DNA of 64,000 nucleotides from Sipunculus nudus (GCA_026874595.1 CM049308.1:91887624-91951623), one strand, 5' to 3'; shown: positions 52,301 to 63,809, counted from the first letter of the stretch. Translations and numbers: made by a program. The notes: generated by a model from the sequence alone, not told the origin.

Positions 52301-55300
52301 CCTTCACAGTAAATTTTAGAAATTAATAAAGAGTGGGTCAGAGTACTTTGGATTTCAAATTATATTTTGGTTTCAGTTTTCCAGACAGCCCTCTAATTCA
52401 GCTTTTTTTGGTTATTCTCTACAGGTGACCAAGAACTGAGTGCTGAAAACTGGATGTTTAATCAGAGTAAGTACAAGGTTTTATCAAAAACTGCTGAACT
52501 GGAAATATAGACAATTTAAGTTTGACAATGGCTCAGTCCCCAAAATTTGAACAGCTTCTTGGACATTCATTTGATGTAAATTTCCAAAATTGTGTGTTAT
52601 TTTTTAGGGAAAATTTCTCATCTGACACAGAAGATGTGTGAAAAAAATAGTGCAAATACTGCAGTGTCAATCTCATGGCACTACCAGCCACTCGTAAACC
52701 TGTTTTACTCTGTTTTTTAAATGTTTGAAAAAAGGTTTCTCAAAAGTGTACTTAGGGTAAATAAGAGCACAGCAAACTGCATGGTATTTGGGGAACTAGG
52801 TAGAACTCCTATTGACAATCTTACTGAAAGAAGAATGATCAACTGTTGGATAAAATTAATTGGAGGAAATCGGCACAAATTGTCATTTATCATGTTTAGT
52901 CTTCAGAAAAAACTCTATGACAGCAATGAATTTAAACCAGTATGGGCATCAAAGATCAAAAGTATTCTTGATAGATGTGAATACTCATACATGTGGAACA
53001 CTGGTTATGATGTTAACAAGAAATGGTTACAAAGGAGCATAGAGCTCAGACTTAATGATATCTGTAAGCAAAATTGGCATAATGAATTGGCAGAAAACAA
53101 ACTGTGCCACAGTTATAGGATAATTAAGCAGGACTTTGGCTTTGAAAAGTATTTAAATACACTTAACCTCTCAGAGAGAAATGCCATGATTAAATTTCGG
53201 TGTGCAAATCACAAACTTCCATCTCATATTAGTCTTTTTAAACAAAAAAAACGTTCTAGTCTGTGCACATTATGTAATCTAAATACCCACAGTGATGAGT
53301 TTCATTATTTGTTTGAATGTACTGCCTTCAAGACGGAAAGATCCCGCCTAATACCAAAGTTTTACCTGACTAGACCAAACACCTTAAAAATGCATCTATT
53401 GTTCAATACTGAGGATCGATTACAACTATCAAACTTAGCTAAATTTGCAAAGAAAATCATGTCAGCATTAAATTAAAAATATTACTGCACTTGATACACC
53501 CAGGGAACATCCTATATATACACATTACAAATAATTATTTTACCATCTTAGTGTCAGTATTATTATCAGATAGATATTAGTATATTGGTATGTTGCATAT
53601 TATCTTCTTAGGTTAGAAATATGTGCTTTTGTCATATATTGATTGTTATTGGTCATTCGATGACTATGTAAAATTTGTTTTATATCACATGTGATCTTGC
53701 CATGTAAGAATTTCTTTATAATGTATTGCATGACTCTGTATACCCCGAAAGGGGTCCTTCTGAGTTGAATAAACTTCTAAACTCTATTCCACTGACCTGT
53801 GTGCACCTGGTTTTTATCTCAGCTGACTGTAAGTCATCTGAGCTATAGCATCCACCCTTTGTCCGTCATCCATCCGACCGTCTGGCCCTCCATCCATTGA
53901 CAGGGCACAAGTCCTAACCGTTGGACCTAGAAACTTCAAAATGTACATCTAGGGAGGTCCATCAAAAATCTCCTTGGAAACCTGAAATAAGGTCTGTTAC
54001 CCATATTGTCTGAGCTATGGGGGTCATGTGTACCCAGCAAGAATAACAGAAAAATTGATACAAAAGCACCAGTATCTGAATAACTAATGCATTGATTGCA
54101 ATGATTTGAATGCATTTTCATAACGAAATGTTTCACCAGTTCCTGCAGACTGGTGGTGCCACGTGTATTTATTTTGAATTGTACACATTTTTAGTTCAGC
54201 TGACTATAAGTCATCTGAGCTATAGTCGTGGTCCATTGTCCGTTGTCCGTCGTCTGTCGGTAGATGTGGCACGTTTTGAAACCATAAGACCTAGGAATCC
54301 AAAATTTGGCATAATGTTAGATGTCCCCAAGATCTCCTACCAAGCCAAAAACTGGGTCTTTGCGACTTTGTTCCTTTGAGAAATTTAGGAAAAACCTCAA
54401 TTTTTTATTAAAAACCTATTTTCACATTTCAGGACCACCTAATAACAAAACCACTCATCTGTTTTTCCTCATATTTGCGATAAATATTCCCTTATATAGT
54501 TCCTATGTACATACCAGAAATTAGGTCTGTATAATATAATTTAAAAAAGTTATGGGCTCAAACATAATGCATTTTGTAAAAAATCAGGAAAGATATTTGA
54601 TCACTTAATACAAAATATGTTAAAACTTAGGACTTTTTTTCCAGTAATATACTTTAATTAATCAAAATTAAATTGTATACCCAAAATCTTTTAAATTTTA
54701 AAAAATATTAGCAAGAATAAAAAATTGGTACCTTAAATTTTGCCCAACTTTGGCCATGGCACGCTTTTTTCCTGTAAGTACTATGGATTTAATTTTCACA
54801 GCATGTACACATAAGGATTTAATCTGTTAAAATCTGAAATTTGAAAAATAAAAGCTGCAAAATTAGGCTAGTTATTGAATTTTTTTTAGGCTCTTGTTGT
54901 ATTCCCTTACATTGTCAAGCAGTCCACTTTGGTCACTGTAGGTCATTCAGTGCAGCTCTCTATGCTCCCCGGGCTGTTGGCATAATGTTATGCAATCCCA
55001 TCACAAGGGCAAGCCCTCACTCCACTGAGTTGAGCTTGATCAGGCTGTCTGCAGTTAATACCATACTACAGGGAGCCTTTTTCTCCCCCCCCCCCTATTC
55101 TGTTGACAGACCTGTACTATGAACTAGATGAATCTTAAAATTAACATTTTTTTCAGCAACGAGCAGTAGCAATGGAGACCCCTCCCCCAACCCACCCCTT
55201 CAATACACAGGACTAATAAACAAGATGAATCTTATAATTTTAATGTTAAATAAATTCTTTTTGATGAGACTTGGACAATTTTGATTTTTTTAAAGAAAAA

Positions 55301-58300
55301 AATTTCAGGAATTTAATCCTAATATTCAAATGTGATAAAATATTAGGATCTAATGTAAGTGCTAACTGACAAGATTTAAGAAGAAGAATAAATACTTTGT
55401 AGCATTTCATTCATATCTCTTAAAGTTTGCGGGGCCTAAGTGTGAATAACACTGTTAACTTAGTATTAAAATTAGGAATATTGGTCAAACTTTGTGGGAT
55501 TAATTTTTAACTCATATGGCCATATATTTAAATTTTGAAAACTTAATTACCTTCACACATTATTTGTTCATGAAATGTTACTTTTATATAACACTTACTG
55601 TAGGCCTATATGTTCCCTTGGTGCATCACTAAATGGTTTAGCTCATGTCCATTATTCTATAAATTACAGAGTTTCATTTTAGCAGGGCCATTTTCTCATA
55701 GCTTTTCTAATGATAATAAGCATGAAAAACCAAAAGAAATAAAAATGTTTTACAGTTACTAATATTTTCCAAAATTCAGCTGAGCAATGTGACCCATGGG
55801 TCCCTTGTTTCTCTATTTTTGAGATCTTCAAATGAAGCGGTTGTCTGTTAACAGGGCACAAATCGTAACCGTTGGCCTCAAGTCTTCTAACTTGAAATCC
55901 ATGGAGACATGAAAAATCTCCTTGGAAACCCCCCGATTAATAAAATATTTTCAGCTTCAGTATCTGAAAAACTACTTCATTGATTGCCACGATTCTTTGC
56001 ATGCATAATGATCATGGAATGTTTAATCAGTTCTTGCAGACTTGTGGTGCCTTCTGTATTTTTTTTTTGTACACTTTTTTCTTTATTATTTCTTAGACCT
56101 TCAAATGAAGCAGTCTGGCTGTTAATAGGGCATAAACTGTAACTGTTAGACCTAGAATCTTCTAACTGTACATCCAGGGAGGTTTTAGGCAATTAGGTCA
56201 TTGTCTCGTACCAGACTTCCAAGTAACCATGGGCGGATGCACCGAAAATCAGCCTGGGAAAAGTGCAGATGGACAGTTAAAATGACATATAATACAATCC
56301 CATGCATCAACAATCATCATATTTAAAATATTCAATGGTCAAACTGGAACTGAAAATGTGCTTCTTAACTTTTAAATTGGTATCGGATGGAGAACATGTT
56401 TGAACATGGAAGTTCAGTTTGCCCACGCGTACCACCACATGGTTTTATTTGGCTGACGGAAATCTTGTGTAAAAGGACATACAGAAGCAAAATATTCAAA
56501 GAAATCTGGTACTCGTGATTAATTTTACAATGCATATGTATGCTCATGGGTGTGCAGCTCGAAAGTATCTGGGGTCATCCTGACCGGGATGAGATCACCC
56601 ATATTGTGGAAAGTGTGCAGACTTCCCAGAAGATTCAAGCCAGTTCATTTAAATTAGTGGTGGGGGGTTGGAAAAGGTGTATTCACTGTTTTAATTTCAT
56701 TGGAAAATTCACATTTTTTTTCGTGGACACAAGCACAGACTGGTTCCAGTGTCATCCATTTCTGTCCCATGACAAGCGTGCACCTTTGACCCAGCTAGAT
56801 TTTCCAAATGCCTCCCTTTGAATTTCTGACCACTTAGGCTTGTCTAGCCTCTTCTGTGTACCAAGCTAGTCAATGGCCTTTAATCTCTCAGGGGAGCCTG
56901 CGGTGTTTGCAGTAAAATGTCCACATGTGATGATTAATCTTGGTGGATTGGAATCATGAAGGTGGGTGGCAAAAATAGAAAACTTGTGGTGATTCCCCAG
57001 GAACTGCATTATAAAACAAGTTTAAATGGTGCTTTTCTATGCAAGAGTTGCATAAGTAGATAAAAAATGTTTGAGGGTACCAACTGAAATTTTTGTACAA
57101 TTTTGTTTAGCTGGTGGGGATCAATCCTGTTTTGGTGGGAACTAGGAAATTGGCATGTGGCAGGCAAGCCCCAGAGAACACAGCAAAATCCTCTGTAATG
57201 TTGAGGATATTTCGATGGAAATTCACCGTGGAGCGTTATGATGATTATGTAGATTATAAAACTATTATCTCACTTTTTTTTTGTTATTTTCATGTTACAT
57301 TCTCGGGTTCTTAAATTCAATAGCAAAAGCTTGTGTCCATCAAAGAAGGATAATTGATCTGACAAATTAACAAAAGGTCCCTCCCCCCCTACTGGAATAT
57401 TTTTACCTCACCCTGTCACAGGAATTTTTTTTTTATTATGATGCCGTTATTGCAAGGGTAAATATTTTTATAATAGTATCATTTTAAAACTTAAAAACAA
57501 GTAATTTACAGATTAAACAACAGAATAACAACACAAAAATCTCTTCCAGGTTGCTAAATGTTTTCATATTATATTTTTAAGGTCAAGTTTAAATTTTTAA
57601 GTGCCAGTTAAAGTTCAAGGTCACCAGTCTTATAGGGCAAGTAAAGTTTTGGAAATTTTTCGAGCCCTGGATTGGTTACAGTTGAACCTAGAAACTTCCA
57701 ATTTGATTAAGATCCAGGGAGGTTCCTGTAAAAATTTATTTGGAAAACATGAAATAAAGTCACTGTGACCAATATTTTGCAAGCTGCTTGAAAGAACATG
57801 ATTGTAACACACTGTTAGTCACATTGGCACAAATGTTAGCAGCTGGATGTAGAATAAATTCATTGTTACCTATATATAAGGTCTATTGGCAAAATGAATG
57901 ATTTTGAGCACTCTGGGAGTCATGTGACCAATTGTTCAAGGTTCCCTGAATTCAGCTGATTGTCATGGCCCATGGGCCACTTGTTTTATAGAGTGTTTAC
58001 ATGAAGCTGTGTCATCTGAGGCTGTTTTTGCATGTGACAGATGATCTTGACTGCCATAAGTGGGTCTGATATGTTGTAAAATTTGGACTGATTTTTAAAA
58101 CAATTCTGTTTCTTGAATAGGGTGTAAGGTAGGTATATTTTTTACCTTTTGAAAATTAGGCCCTTTAATCATCTGCCCTACATTATTATGTTTTCCCTTT
58201 GATGTAACTAATAAAAACTTTCATAGCATAAAACAGGTGGACATGTGGGGATGAAACAGACTATAGTAGTCATTTTGATTTCAGATGCTCTCCAGGAATA

Positions 58301-61300
58301 CTTGTTGATTTGTTGTCAGCATCCAAGTGGTGGTTTAATAGACAAACCGGGCAAGTAAGTGACGACCTACTTACATCATTACTGTTGGTGATACTTGATT
58401 ACTTCATAAATGAACTGCATATTTCACATTTGACAAAGAAATATAATGCTGAGCACTGTATAATATTTTAGCATATTCATGTTAAGAATATATGCACATG
58501 GGAATATTCATGATTTATGCACTACTGGTATGTATGTTTATTATAACCAATCTCTGACAAATATTTCATCATATATATCTTTTTAGAATTAATGGTAGTA
58601 TATGATATGTAGCTCTGTTAATATTAAACAGTCATTTCTGTGAAAAACATGTTATGTACACATACAGTACTGTCTTGTAGAGTAATATTTTAATGGAATA
58701 TTTATACTCGTTAATTAAGTGCTTTGTTAATTTTTGTTTTTCATTTTTCAGGCCTCGTGATTTCTACCATACCTGCTACTGTCTAAGTGGACTTTCTGTC
58801 TCACAACATTTCTCCAGTGGAAAGCTGGAACACGTGAAAATCTTAGGAAACCCATCTAATGAGCTAGTGAGTATTGTTAGAGCAAGTGAAAGATCTTAAT
58901 AGGCCCATCTACTGAACTATTGGGTATTGTTATGTTATAATTAGTAATAGGAAAATGTCAGTGTAAGGGATCATTTTGAATTAAAAGGAAAACATTGAGA
59001 GAGTGCGCGAGACCCAGTGGTGGAGTCAGATTAACATATGCTTATTTTCAGATGCATATGCTTATAAATGGTTGATACATTAAGTGAAACATTACATGTT
59101 GATATGTGATACCTGCCTGTTTTTTTCAACATGTGTATTCTAAATGCCAGGAGGGAAATCATAACCTTGACATTTTACAAAAATGTATTCTGAAATTATC
59201 AACCTGATCTGTCAAATACAGGGGTTTGCAAATGAATAAAAAAAAAGCACAACTGGTATGCCACCAAATTAGCAGCATAATTTAAGGATATTTAAGGAGT
59301 GTTGTTCAATATAATGTGGCCCTGTTAGAATGTGGAGAACTATATTTAGATAGAATAAGGAACACCCCTCAGACCTAAGTCAACTATATTTGAATACTGG
59401 ATGAGGACAATTTCAGATGTTATATGGTGATCCCATGTCAGTGACAAAGCCATTGAAAGCTGTGTGCTGCTGCCAAATGATAAGTTTTCCATGTGGTTTC
59501 TTTTTAAAAAAAAAGTGGCCGGGGCATATAGTTTTACCCATGTCCGTCATTCCGTCCTTCCGTCCTTCGAAATCAAACAGTTGTACGGACTTTTTTTCGC
59601 AATGCCTGCAGATATTGGCCTGATTTTTGGTGTGTTGGCAGATAATGACCAGTTACAGATCGAGTTCGCGTTTCCTTCTGGTTGACGTACTTTTGACCGT
59701 TTTACGGCTCCTAAACTTAGAAAATTTCATGAAAAATAGAAATTTTTTTATGACAAATACACATGTACGGACTTTTTTTCGCAATGCCTGCAGATATTTG
59801 CCTGATTTTTGGTGTGTGGGCAGATAATGACCAGTTACAGATCGAGTTCGCGTTTCATCCCGGTTGACCTACTTTTGACCGTTTTATGGCTCCTTAACTT
59901 AGAAAATTTCATGAAAAATAGAAATTTTCATGACAAATACACATGTACAGACTTTTTTTCGCAATGCTTGCAGATATTGGCCTGATTTTTGGTGTGTATG
60001 CAGATATTGACTAGTTACAGATCGAGTTCGCGTTTCGTCCCGGTTGACCTACTTTTGACCATTTACGGCTCCTTAACTTAGAAAATTTCATGAAAAATAG
60101 AAATTTCTCATTACAAATACTCATGTACGGACTTTTTTTCGCAATACCCGCAGATATTGGCCTGATTTTTAGTGTGTATGCAGATAATGACCAGTTACAG
60201 ATCGAGTTCGCGTTTCGTCCCGGTTGACCTACTTTTGATTGTTTACGGCTCCTAAACATAGAAAATTTCATGAAAAATATAAATTTTTATGACAAATGTA
60301 AATGTACAGCCGTTTTTAGCCCTCACCTCATGGGCTGATGGGCTATTGTCATCACCCAAGCTGTCCGTCTATCCGTCCATCTGTCTGTCAGGTGTCCGTC
60401 CGTCTGTCCGTCCGTTCCGCGTCTGTTAACTTTTACCTTGTGAGCGAGATATCTCTAAAAGGATTCACCGTTGGAATTTTATTTCATCAGTGAAGATGTA
60501 TATCGATAAAATCTCAGTTAAGTTCGAAGATGGGTGACCTTGACCCATTTTTCTACATTTTAGAGCTGATTATAATAAAACACTCGGAAGGTTTGAACTC
60601 AGGAACCATTGTGTGGATTTTCACAAAACTTACTATGATCATTGGGACTGATGGTCTGTACGTGCTGCACAATTTTGGTGGCGTCACCTGCAATTTCTGA
60701 TTTTTTAATGAAATTTTATCGGATTTTTCAATTTTGGCCATTGTGCAGGATATCTCCAAAGGTATTCAACTAAGGAACTTCATTTCTTCAGTGCTTTTGC
60801 ATCATATTTACAAAATCTTGGTCAGGTTCAAAGATGGGTGGTCTTGACCTACTTTTCTAGGTCACAGAGCTTAGTATAGAAAAAAAACTTAGGGGGATAT
60901 TTTTCAGGAAGCATTTGGTGGATTGTTATAAAACATGGTACATACCTCTCCAATTTAAATTTATAACTGATTACCAGCTTTTGCTAATATTCTAGTTTCG
61001 CAATGCAATGCTTACAGATACTGGCCCAATGTTTGGTCTGTGGGCGCATAATGACCACTTACAGGTCGGGTTCGCGTTTCGTCCCAGTTAACCTATTTTT
61101 GACCATATGACAGATTCTGAACATAGAAAATTTCATGAAAGACAGAAATTTTTATGAAAAATGCACATGTATGGACTTTTTTCACAATGCCTGCATACTG
61201 GCCTGATTTTTGGTGTGTTCCTTGATAATGACCCGTTACAGATTGAGTTTGCATTTTGCCCTTCTTGACCTACTTTTGACCATACAACACCTCCTGAACT

Positions 61301-61557
61301 TAAAAAAATTTTACAAAATTTAACAAATGTTTCTAATTTGCCCCAGGCGGGGGCATTCTTGTCGTACCGACACATCTAGTAATTTGAATGGGAAATAATA
61401 ACATATACTAGCAACATGCAAAAATTAAATTTCACAATGCTTTCTTATTTTTCAGAGAACAACCCATCCATTATTCAACATTTGCGGGGAGGCAGTGTTG
61501 AGCAGCTCACAGTTTTTCTCATCTGAACCAAGCATAGACTTGAACAGCCAGTCTTAA
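31355..61557 (+). CDS. FNTB: Protein farnesyltransferase subunit beta, complete 14-exon gene
   Basis: Catalytic subunit of farnesyltransferase, which with the alpha subunit moves a farnesyl group from FPP to the CaaX cysteine of Ras-like and lamin proteins in the cytosol. Exons: 31355-31498, 33082-33149, 36402-36477, 39619-39710, 41509-41558, 42146-42248, 42856-42939, 43643-43729, 44102-44231, 50762-50894, 52425-52466, 58285-58354, 58752-58866 and 61456-61557. All sites are GT/AG and phases agree at every junction; the total is 1296 nt, 431 residues plus TAA, close to vertebrate FNTB. Visible family blocks are LDASRPWLCYWILHS, CPEGGF, GPGQLAHLAPTYAAVNALCI, GGFGGVPGMEAHGGYSFCGL, NKLVDGCYSFWQ and KPRDFYHTCYCLSGLS. 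Zinc ligands are D301, C303 and H366. The chosen ATG gives 48 codons in exon 1, matching the vertebrate N-terminus in length; 31388 is the alternative start. Coding sequence is about 4% of the gene; the large introns are filled with repeats. Confidence 0.95.
33235..33830. other. FNTB intron 2 segment with poly-G tracts and pyrimidine-rich stretch
   Basis: Poly-G runs lie at 33306-33316 and 33808-33825, with a CT-rich block around 33630-33760. No coding pattern is seen. A short echo, AACAGCGGAACCCGCT at 33451 against TGTAGCGGACCCGGCTT at 33256, suggests a decayed repeat. Confidence 0.35.
34130..36140. repeat. Diverged tandem repeat with CTTCAAGGTCAAA units in FNTB intron 2
   Basis: Units of roughly 130-200 bp recur with ACCCCATAACTTTTGAAGT, TTGACACAC...CTTG, AAGTTCTTGGA and GGTGACCTTGA...TTCAAGGTCAAA, at about 34260, 34430, 35720 and 35870. 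It starts with CCCCCAAGGGGACA. This is a dispersed non-coding repeat, with no ORF of substance. Confidence 0.6.
36586..39000. mobile_element. H-family element in FNTB intron 3
   Basis: Starts with TTTTTTAGCTCAGCTGACTT and the palindrome arm, then GTCTGTCCGTCCGGCC, and ends CATGACCCATGGGTCACTTG. Between them is a tandem series of ~140-180 bp units containing GAGGTCAAAGGTCAAGGTCA-type blocks (about 36920-37690). Orientation is opposite to the 24051-27470 copy. Confidence 0.75.
36923..37690. repeat. Cluster of AGGTCA half-sites in tandem units
   Basis: At 36923-36949 four AGGTCA hexamers follow one another with spacers of 2, 1 and 0 bases. Similar sets occur at about 37070-37095, 37210-37230 and 37340-37370. 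AGGTCA is the half-site of nuclear receptors and direct repeats of it are binding elements. Whether these are used is unknown; they arise from the repeat unit. Confidence 0.6.
43970..44101 (+). repeat. Duplicated copies of the FNTB exon 9 acceptor region
   Basis: Two imperfect copies (starting near 43972 and 44041) of the exon 9 start sit just before the real one at 44102, with a spacing of about 60-70 bp. They read AAGTATCAGACTTAGGAGG, AGGTGTCAGACTTATGAAGG and then the genuine AGGTGTCAAACTTATGAAGG, each preceded by TTTTCTGTGTAT or CTCTGTGTAT or TGTCTGTATATA. The middle copy keeps a usable TTGTACAG acceptor and frame for about 11 codons before a stop-containing stretch. Confidence 0.75.
44330..45070. 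repeat. Three diverged tandem units in FNTB intron 9
   Basis: Copies near 44405, 44540 and 44832 share TTTCAGAAACAGCAGGAGCT, TTTTATGCAAATATT and GTCACA..AAATTGA, and gaps contain GGTTC..TTTTGGCCAAGTT. No coding role is seen. Confidence 0.6.
46218..48876. mobile_element. H-family element, inverted homologue of 6702-11166, uninterrupted
   Basis: Starts TTTTTTAGCTCAGCTGACTA with the palindrome and GTCCGTCTGTCTGTCTG, and ends GAGCGCCGTGACCCATGGGT followed by CCCTTGTTTT. Collinear, in reverse, with 6702-11166 but lacking the 2.0-kb insert found there at 7030-9031. Lies in FNTB intron 9. A further H end (TGACTCATGGGTCTCTTATT, about 46130-46152) just outside its left border belongs to another fragment. 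Confidence 0.8.
49112..50547. repeat. A-type tandem array in FNTB intron 9, inverted relative to 24268-25406
   Basis: Bounded by GTATCTGCCAAAACG and TTTTGGCGGATAC. Contains four ~265-287-bp units with AATGGTGGCGCCACCTGCA motifs (near 49431, 49697, 49984 and 50266). A (CCG)7 run lies at 49160-49180. Direct repeats of about 55 bp (TTATGTTCGCCTGCAGATGT near 49060 and TTATGTTCCCCTGCAGATGT near 50586) flank the block, and the right one is close to exon 10. Confidence 0.7.
49160..49180. repeat. (CCG)7 trinucleotide run
   Basis: Seven uninterrupted CCG units within the A-type array in FNTB intron 9. The matching position of the homologous array near 25335-25360 has only interrupted GCCGCCACGGCGG. 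Confidence 0.9.
52690..53795 (+). mobile_element. 5'-truncated LINE (non-LTR retrotransposon) 3' end
   Basis: Contains the C-terminal part of a LINE ORF2 (52721-53476), then a 3' UTR with a GTATACCCCGAAAGGGGTCC stem-loop and TTGAATAAAC near the end. It lies in FNTB intron 11, in the sense orientation. The 5' boundary is uncertain because the reading frame is closed by a TAA directly before the first ATG. Confidence 0.7.
52721..53476 (+). pseudogene. LINE ORF2 C-terminal fragment
   Basis: An open 251-codon frame with no reverse transcriptase motifs. It matches the region downstream of reverse transcriptase in LINE ORF2 proteins, beginning FLKSVLRVNKSTANCMVFGE and ending with a zinc-knuckle-like CTLCNLNTHSDEFHYLFEC (C182, C185, H195, C200), followed by a basic tail. 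The absence of stops or frameshifts over 750 bp suggests a fairly recent insertion. The endonuclease and reverse transcriptase parts are missing, so it is a dead-on-arrival copy and not a host exon. Confidence 0.7.
53812..57984. mobile_element. H-family element, outer copy split by a nested H copy
   Basis: Starts ATCTCAGCTGACTGTAAGTC ATCTGAGCTATAG and ends CAGCTGATTGTCATGGCCCA TGGGCCACTTGTTTT. On either side of the nested insertion (54189-55811) the text is B-array-like: AGTTCCTGCAGACTGGTGGT before it, and GGGCACAAATCGTAACCGTT after it. Lies in FNTB intron 11. Confidence 0.6.
54189..55811. mobile_element. H-family element, inner nested copy
   Basis: Starts TTTTTAGTTCAGCTGACTAT with the palindrome and GTCCGTTGTCCGTCG, and ends CTGAGCAATGTGACCCATGG followed by GTCCCTTGTTT. 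It shares the TAGATGTGGCACGTTTTGAA block with the 1-2790 and 63810 copies. Being inside another H copy, it inserted later. Confidence 0.65.
59560..61380. repeat. Tandem array, ~181-bp unit, in FNTB intron 13
   Basis: Four regular units start near 59586, 59766, 59948 and 60128, each with GGACTTTTTTTCGCAATGC, CTGCAGATATTGGCCTGATT, ATGACCAGTTACAGATCGAG and TTCGCGTTTCGTCC. Two diverged units follow at about 61000 and 61173, after a separate block (60310-60960) that opens with CACCTCATGGGCTGATGGGC and GTCCGTCCGTC runs. It closes near TGCCCCAGGCGGGGGCATTC (61340). Confidence 0.85.
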
Positions 61558-62318
61558 ATCTCTCAGGAAGTAGACACTCTGCATCTGCAACTGTGATGGG
61601 AACATCTTTTATGAATTTCTGCTTCAGCAGCAAGTACTTTATAAAAGGAATCATACATAAGATCTTCAATTTACTGCCTTTGCTTGAATGGCTTCTGACT
61701 GACAGCATTGTTGTGCCAACTTCTGGATAAAGTTGACTCGTTTGATTTTGATGGCTGCTATGTGTTTCGTGTGTACTGCCATCTCATCAACTGATTCTCA
61801 AGTTACCATTGGTGAAAATCAAAGGTAAATGCTGAAACTTTTATAATGAATGATACTATATCAGACTGATCAGATTGACTGACAGTCTTAGTTAAAGGAC
61901 ACAGGTTTTACTACTTATGCTGAAGAATATGGTAATGATCAGTCCAGATATCAAAATCTATAGTACCAAGCTGTGGAAAACTTGAACAAATTTCACTTTT
62001 TTCTGTACAAGTTTCTTATTGTTTGGAGAGTACAAAAGCAAGTTTAATCCTAGAAGTCTGAACTGTAAAGCCACAGCATGTGGCAGAATGATACATTGAC
62101 ATGGCAACATCAACTGCTGCCATCTTTTGGCAAATATATGTACCAAACATGGATCTGAGCCACTTGGTCCTCAGCTGATGCAGACCAGATGCCATCTTTT
62201 GCCACTTACTCTGTGTATGTGTTTACAAGAACACACTAACTTAAAAAGAAATCTGATTGTTGCATTTGGTGTTTTTATGGGTTGAATAGATTTTGCTTGT
62301 CTATGTATGAAATGTGTA

Positions 62319-62483
62319 CAGTAAAACCTCTAATTACGACCTCAGTCTTATGACCACCTCAAAATAAAGACCACTTCTTCACGTTCCAATTCCTTTTTGC
62401 TCTTTACATAAGACCTCTCTTATAAGACCACCTTGAAAATGCTACCACTTCCTGTTTGTGGTCATAATTTTGAGGTTTTACTG
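62319..62483. mobile_element. 165-bp Tigger-type MITE in the FNTB 3' region
   Basis: Ends CAGTAAAACCTCTAATTACG and, inverted, CAGTAAAACCTCAAAATTAT, with TA on both sides (62317-62318 and 62484-62485). The same CAGTAAAACC end is found on the element at 3357-4619. It carries AATAAA at 62363-62368 in the sense direction of FNTB. Confidence 0.8.
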
Positions 62484-62711
62484 TATATACATACACAGCA
62501 AAACACCTTTACCACAAACGTGTATTTCATGTGACAGTCATCTGCTGTGTCCAGGTTCAGAAAACTGTAATTGCAGGTTTGATACTGAAACAAGTGTGGG
62601 CCGTAGGCTCCAGTGGGAACCTCACCTTCACAGCTGAGATATAATTGGCCTGAACACATACTAGTGGCAGGCATTTAATACTAATAGATGTCACTAGTGT
62701 GCTGGAAACGA

Positions 62712-62735
62712 TTTATATCTATATATATCTATCTA

Positions 62736-62790
<55 letters not shown>
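62712..62790. repeat. (TA)n microsatellite with (ATCT) start
   Basis: ATCT units followed by about 30 AT units. Confidence 0.95.
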
Positions 62791-62791
<1 letters not shown>

Positions 62792-63307
62792 TTTTTGAAT
62801 AAAAAATTATATTCAGAATACTTTGTTTTCTGCATGTTACCACAGTGTCTGAACCAATTTATTATAATAATAATGTCAGGTACACATGATATATGTACAG
62901 CAGTTCTGTTATTGCACAAGAGAGGAAAACTTTGATTCCTGGTTTATTCAGATTAAGTTACTATCCATGGAGATGTGCAGATGCATTAGGATAAACTCTT
63001 TATAATCCCCATTAGGAGATGTGGTATATTAGGGCTTGTCTACAAATTGGACTTTTAAATATTTTTTTTTAGAAAATTGGTTACCTACTAGATCGTTGTT
63101 ATTTTCTCCTGATTACTAAAATCTATTGTATGCCTCATGTGGTGTTTTATTTTTAGGAGACTTTTATATTTTGGAAAATTTTTAAGAATGTTACTGACAC
63201 TTCAAAAGGACAAGGAACCTTATATTGAATTCTTTAACCTTATTAATGAAAAAAAGGTGTCACACTATCTTTCAAGAATTCCAATGAAAATTGTCGTCAA
63301 TGAGTGG

Positions 63308-63487
63308 TAGTGTGGAATCTCACCTGATGACCACCAAGCTGTCATGATCACGCTCCTAAGACAACCACTTTTCTGGTCCCAGACTGATGTAAATCATTAT
63401 AAAAACATCCCGCTGACATGACTATCCCACTAGCATGAGCACTTGGGCTGGTCCTGCAGGCAGCCATGTTCACAAGAATTCACAGTA
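63308..63487. mobile_element. Degenerate Tigger-type MITE related to 3357-4619
   Basis: Left part (ATGACCACC, then CAACCACTTTTCTGGTCCCA GACTG) matches the left 110 bp of the 3357-4619 element. The right part (CTGGTCCTGCAGGCAGCCAT) matches its right end. The two are joined as an internal-deletion derivative of about 180 bp. Confidence 0.6.
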
Positions 63488-63663
63488 TATGCATTTAACT
63501 GAAACAAGATGGACTACTGGTGATGTCTCTTTGACATTTTGTTGAAAAACAATGAGTTATGAAATGTCAGTACATTGGAGTGGAAGAAATGTTCATGAAT
63601 GCTTTAATATGTGCTTAAGATTAGTTGAAATATATTTGCTATGTTATTACTATGTTGTAAGTG

Positions 63664-63669
63664 AATAAA
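63664..63669 (+). terminator. Possible distal poly(A) signal for FNTB
   Basis: AATAAA about 2.1 kb after the FNTB stop. Nearer candidates are at 62363 (inside the MITE) and around 62783-62800 in AT-rich sequence. The sequence alone does not say which is used. Confidence 0.3.
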
Positions 63670-63809
63670 TGTTTTAAATTCAAGTGTTGAGTTGTACTTG
63701 AGAAACTGCCCAAGTGAATATTGGGACTGAATATAACTTTAACAAAAAGTAGTCAGAGATCACTAACCCCTGCCAAGAGTATCCTTATTATTTTATTTAT
63801 TTATTTATT

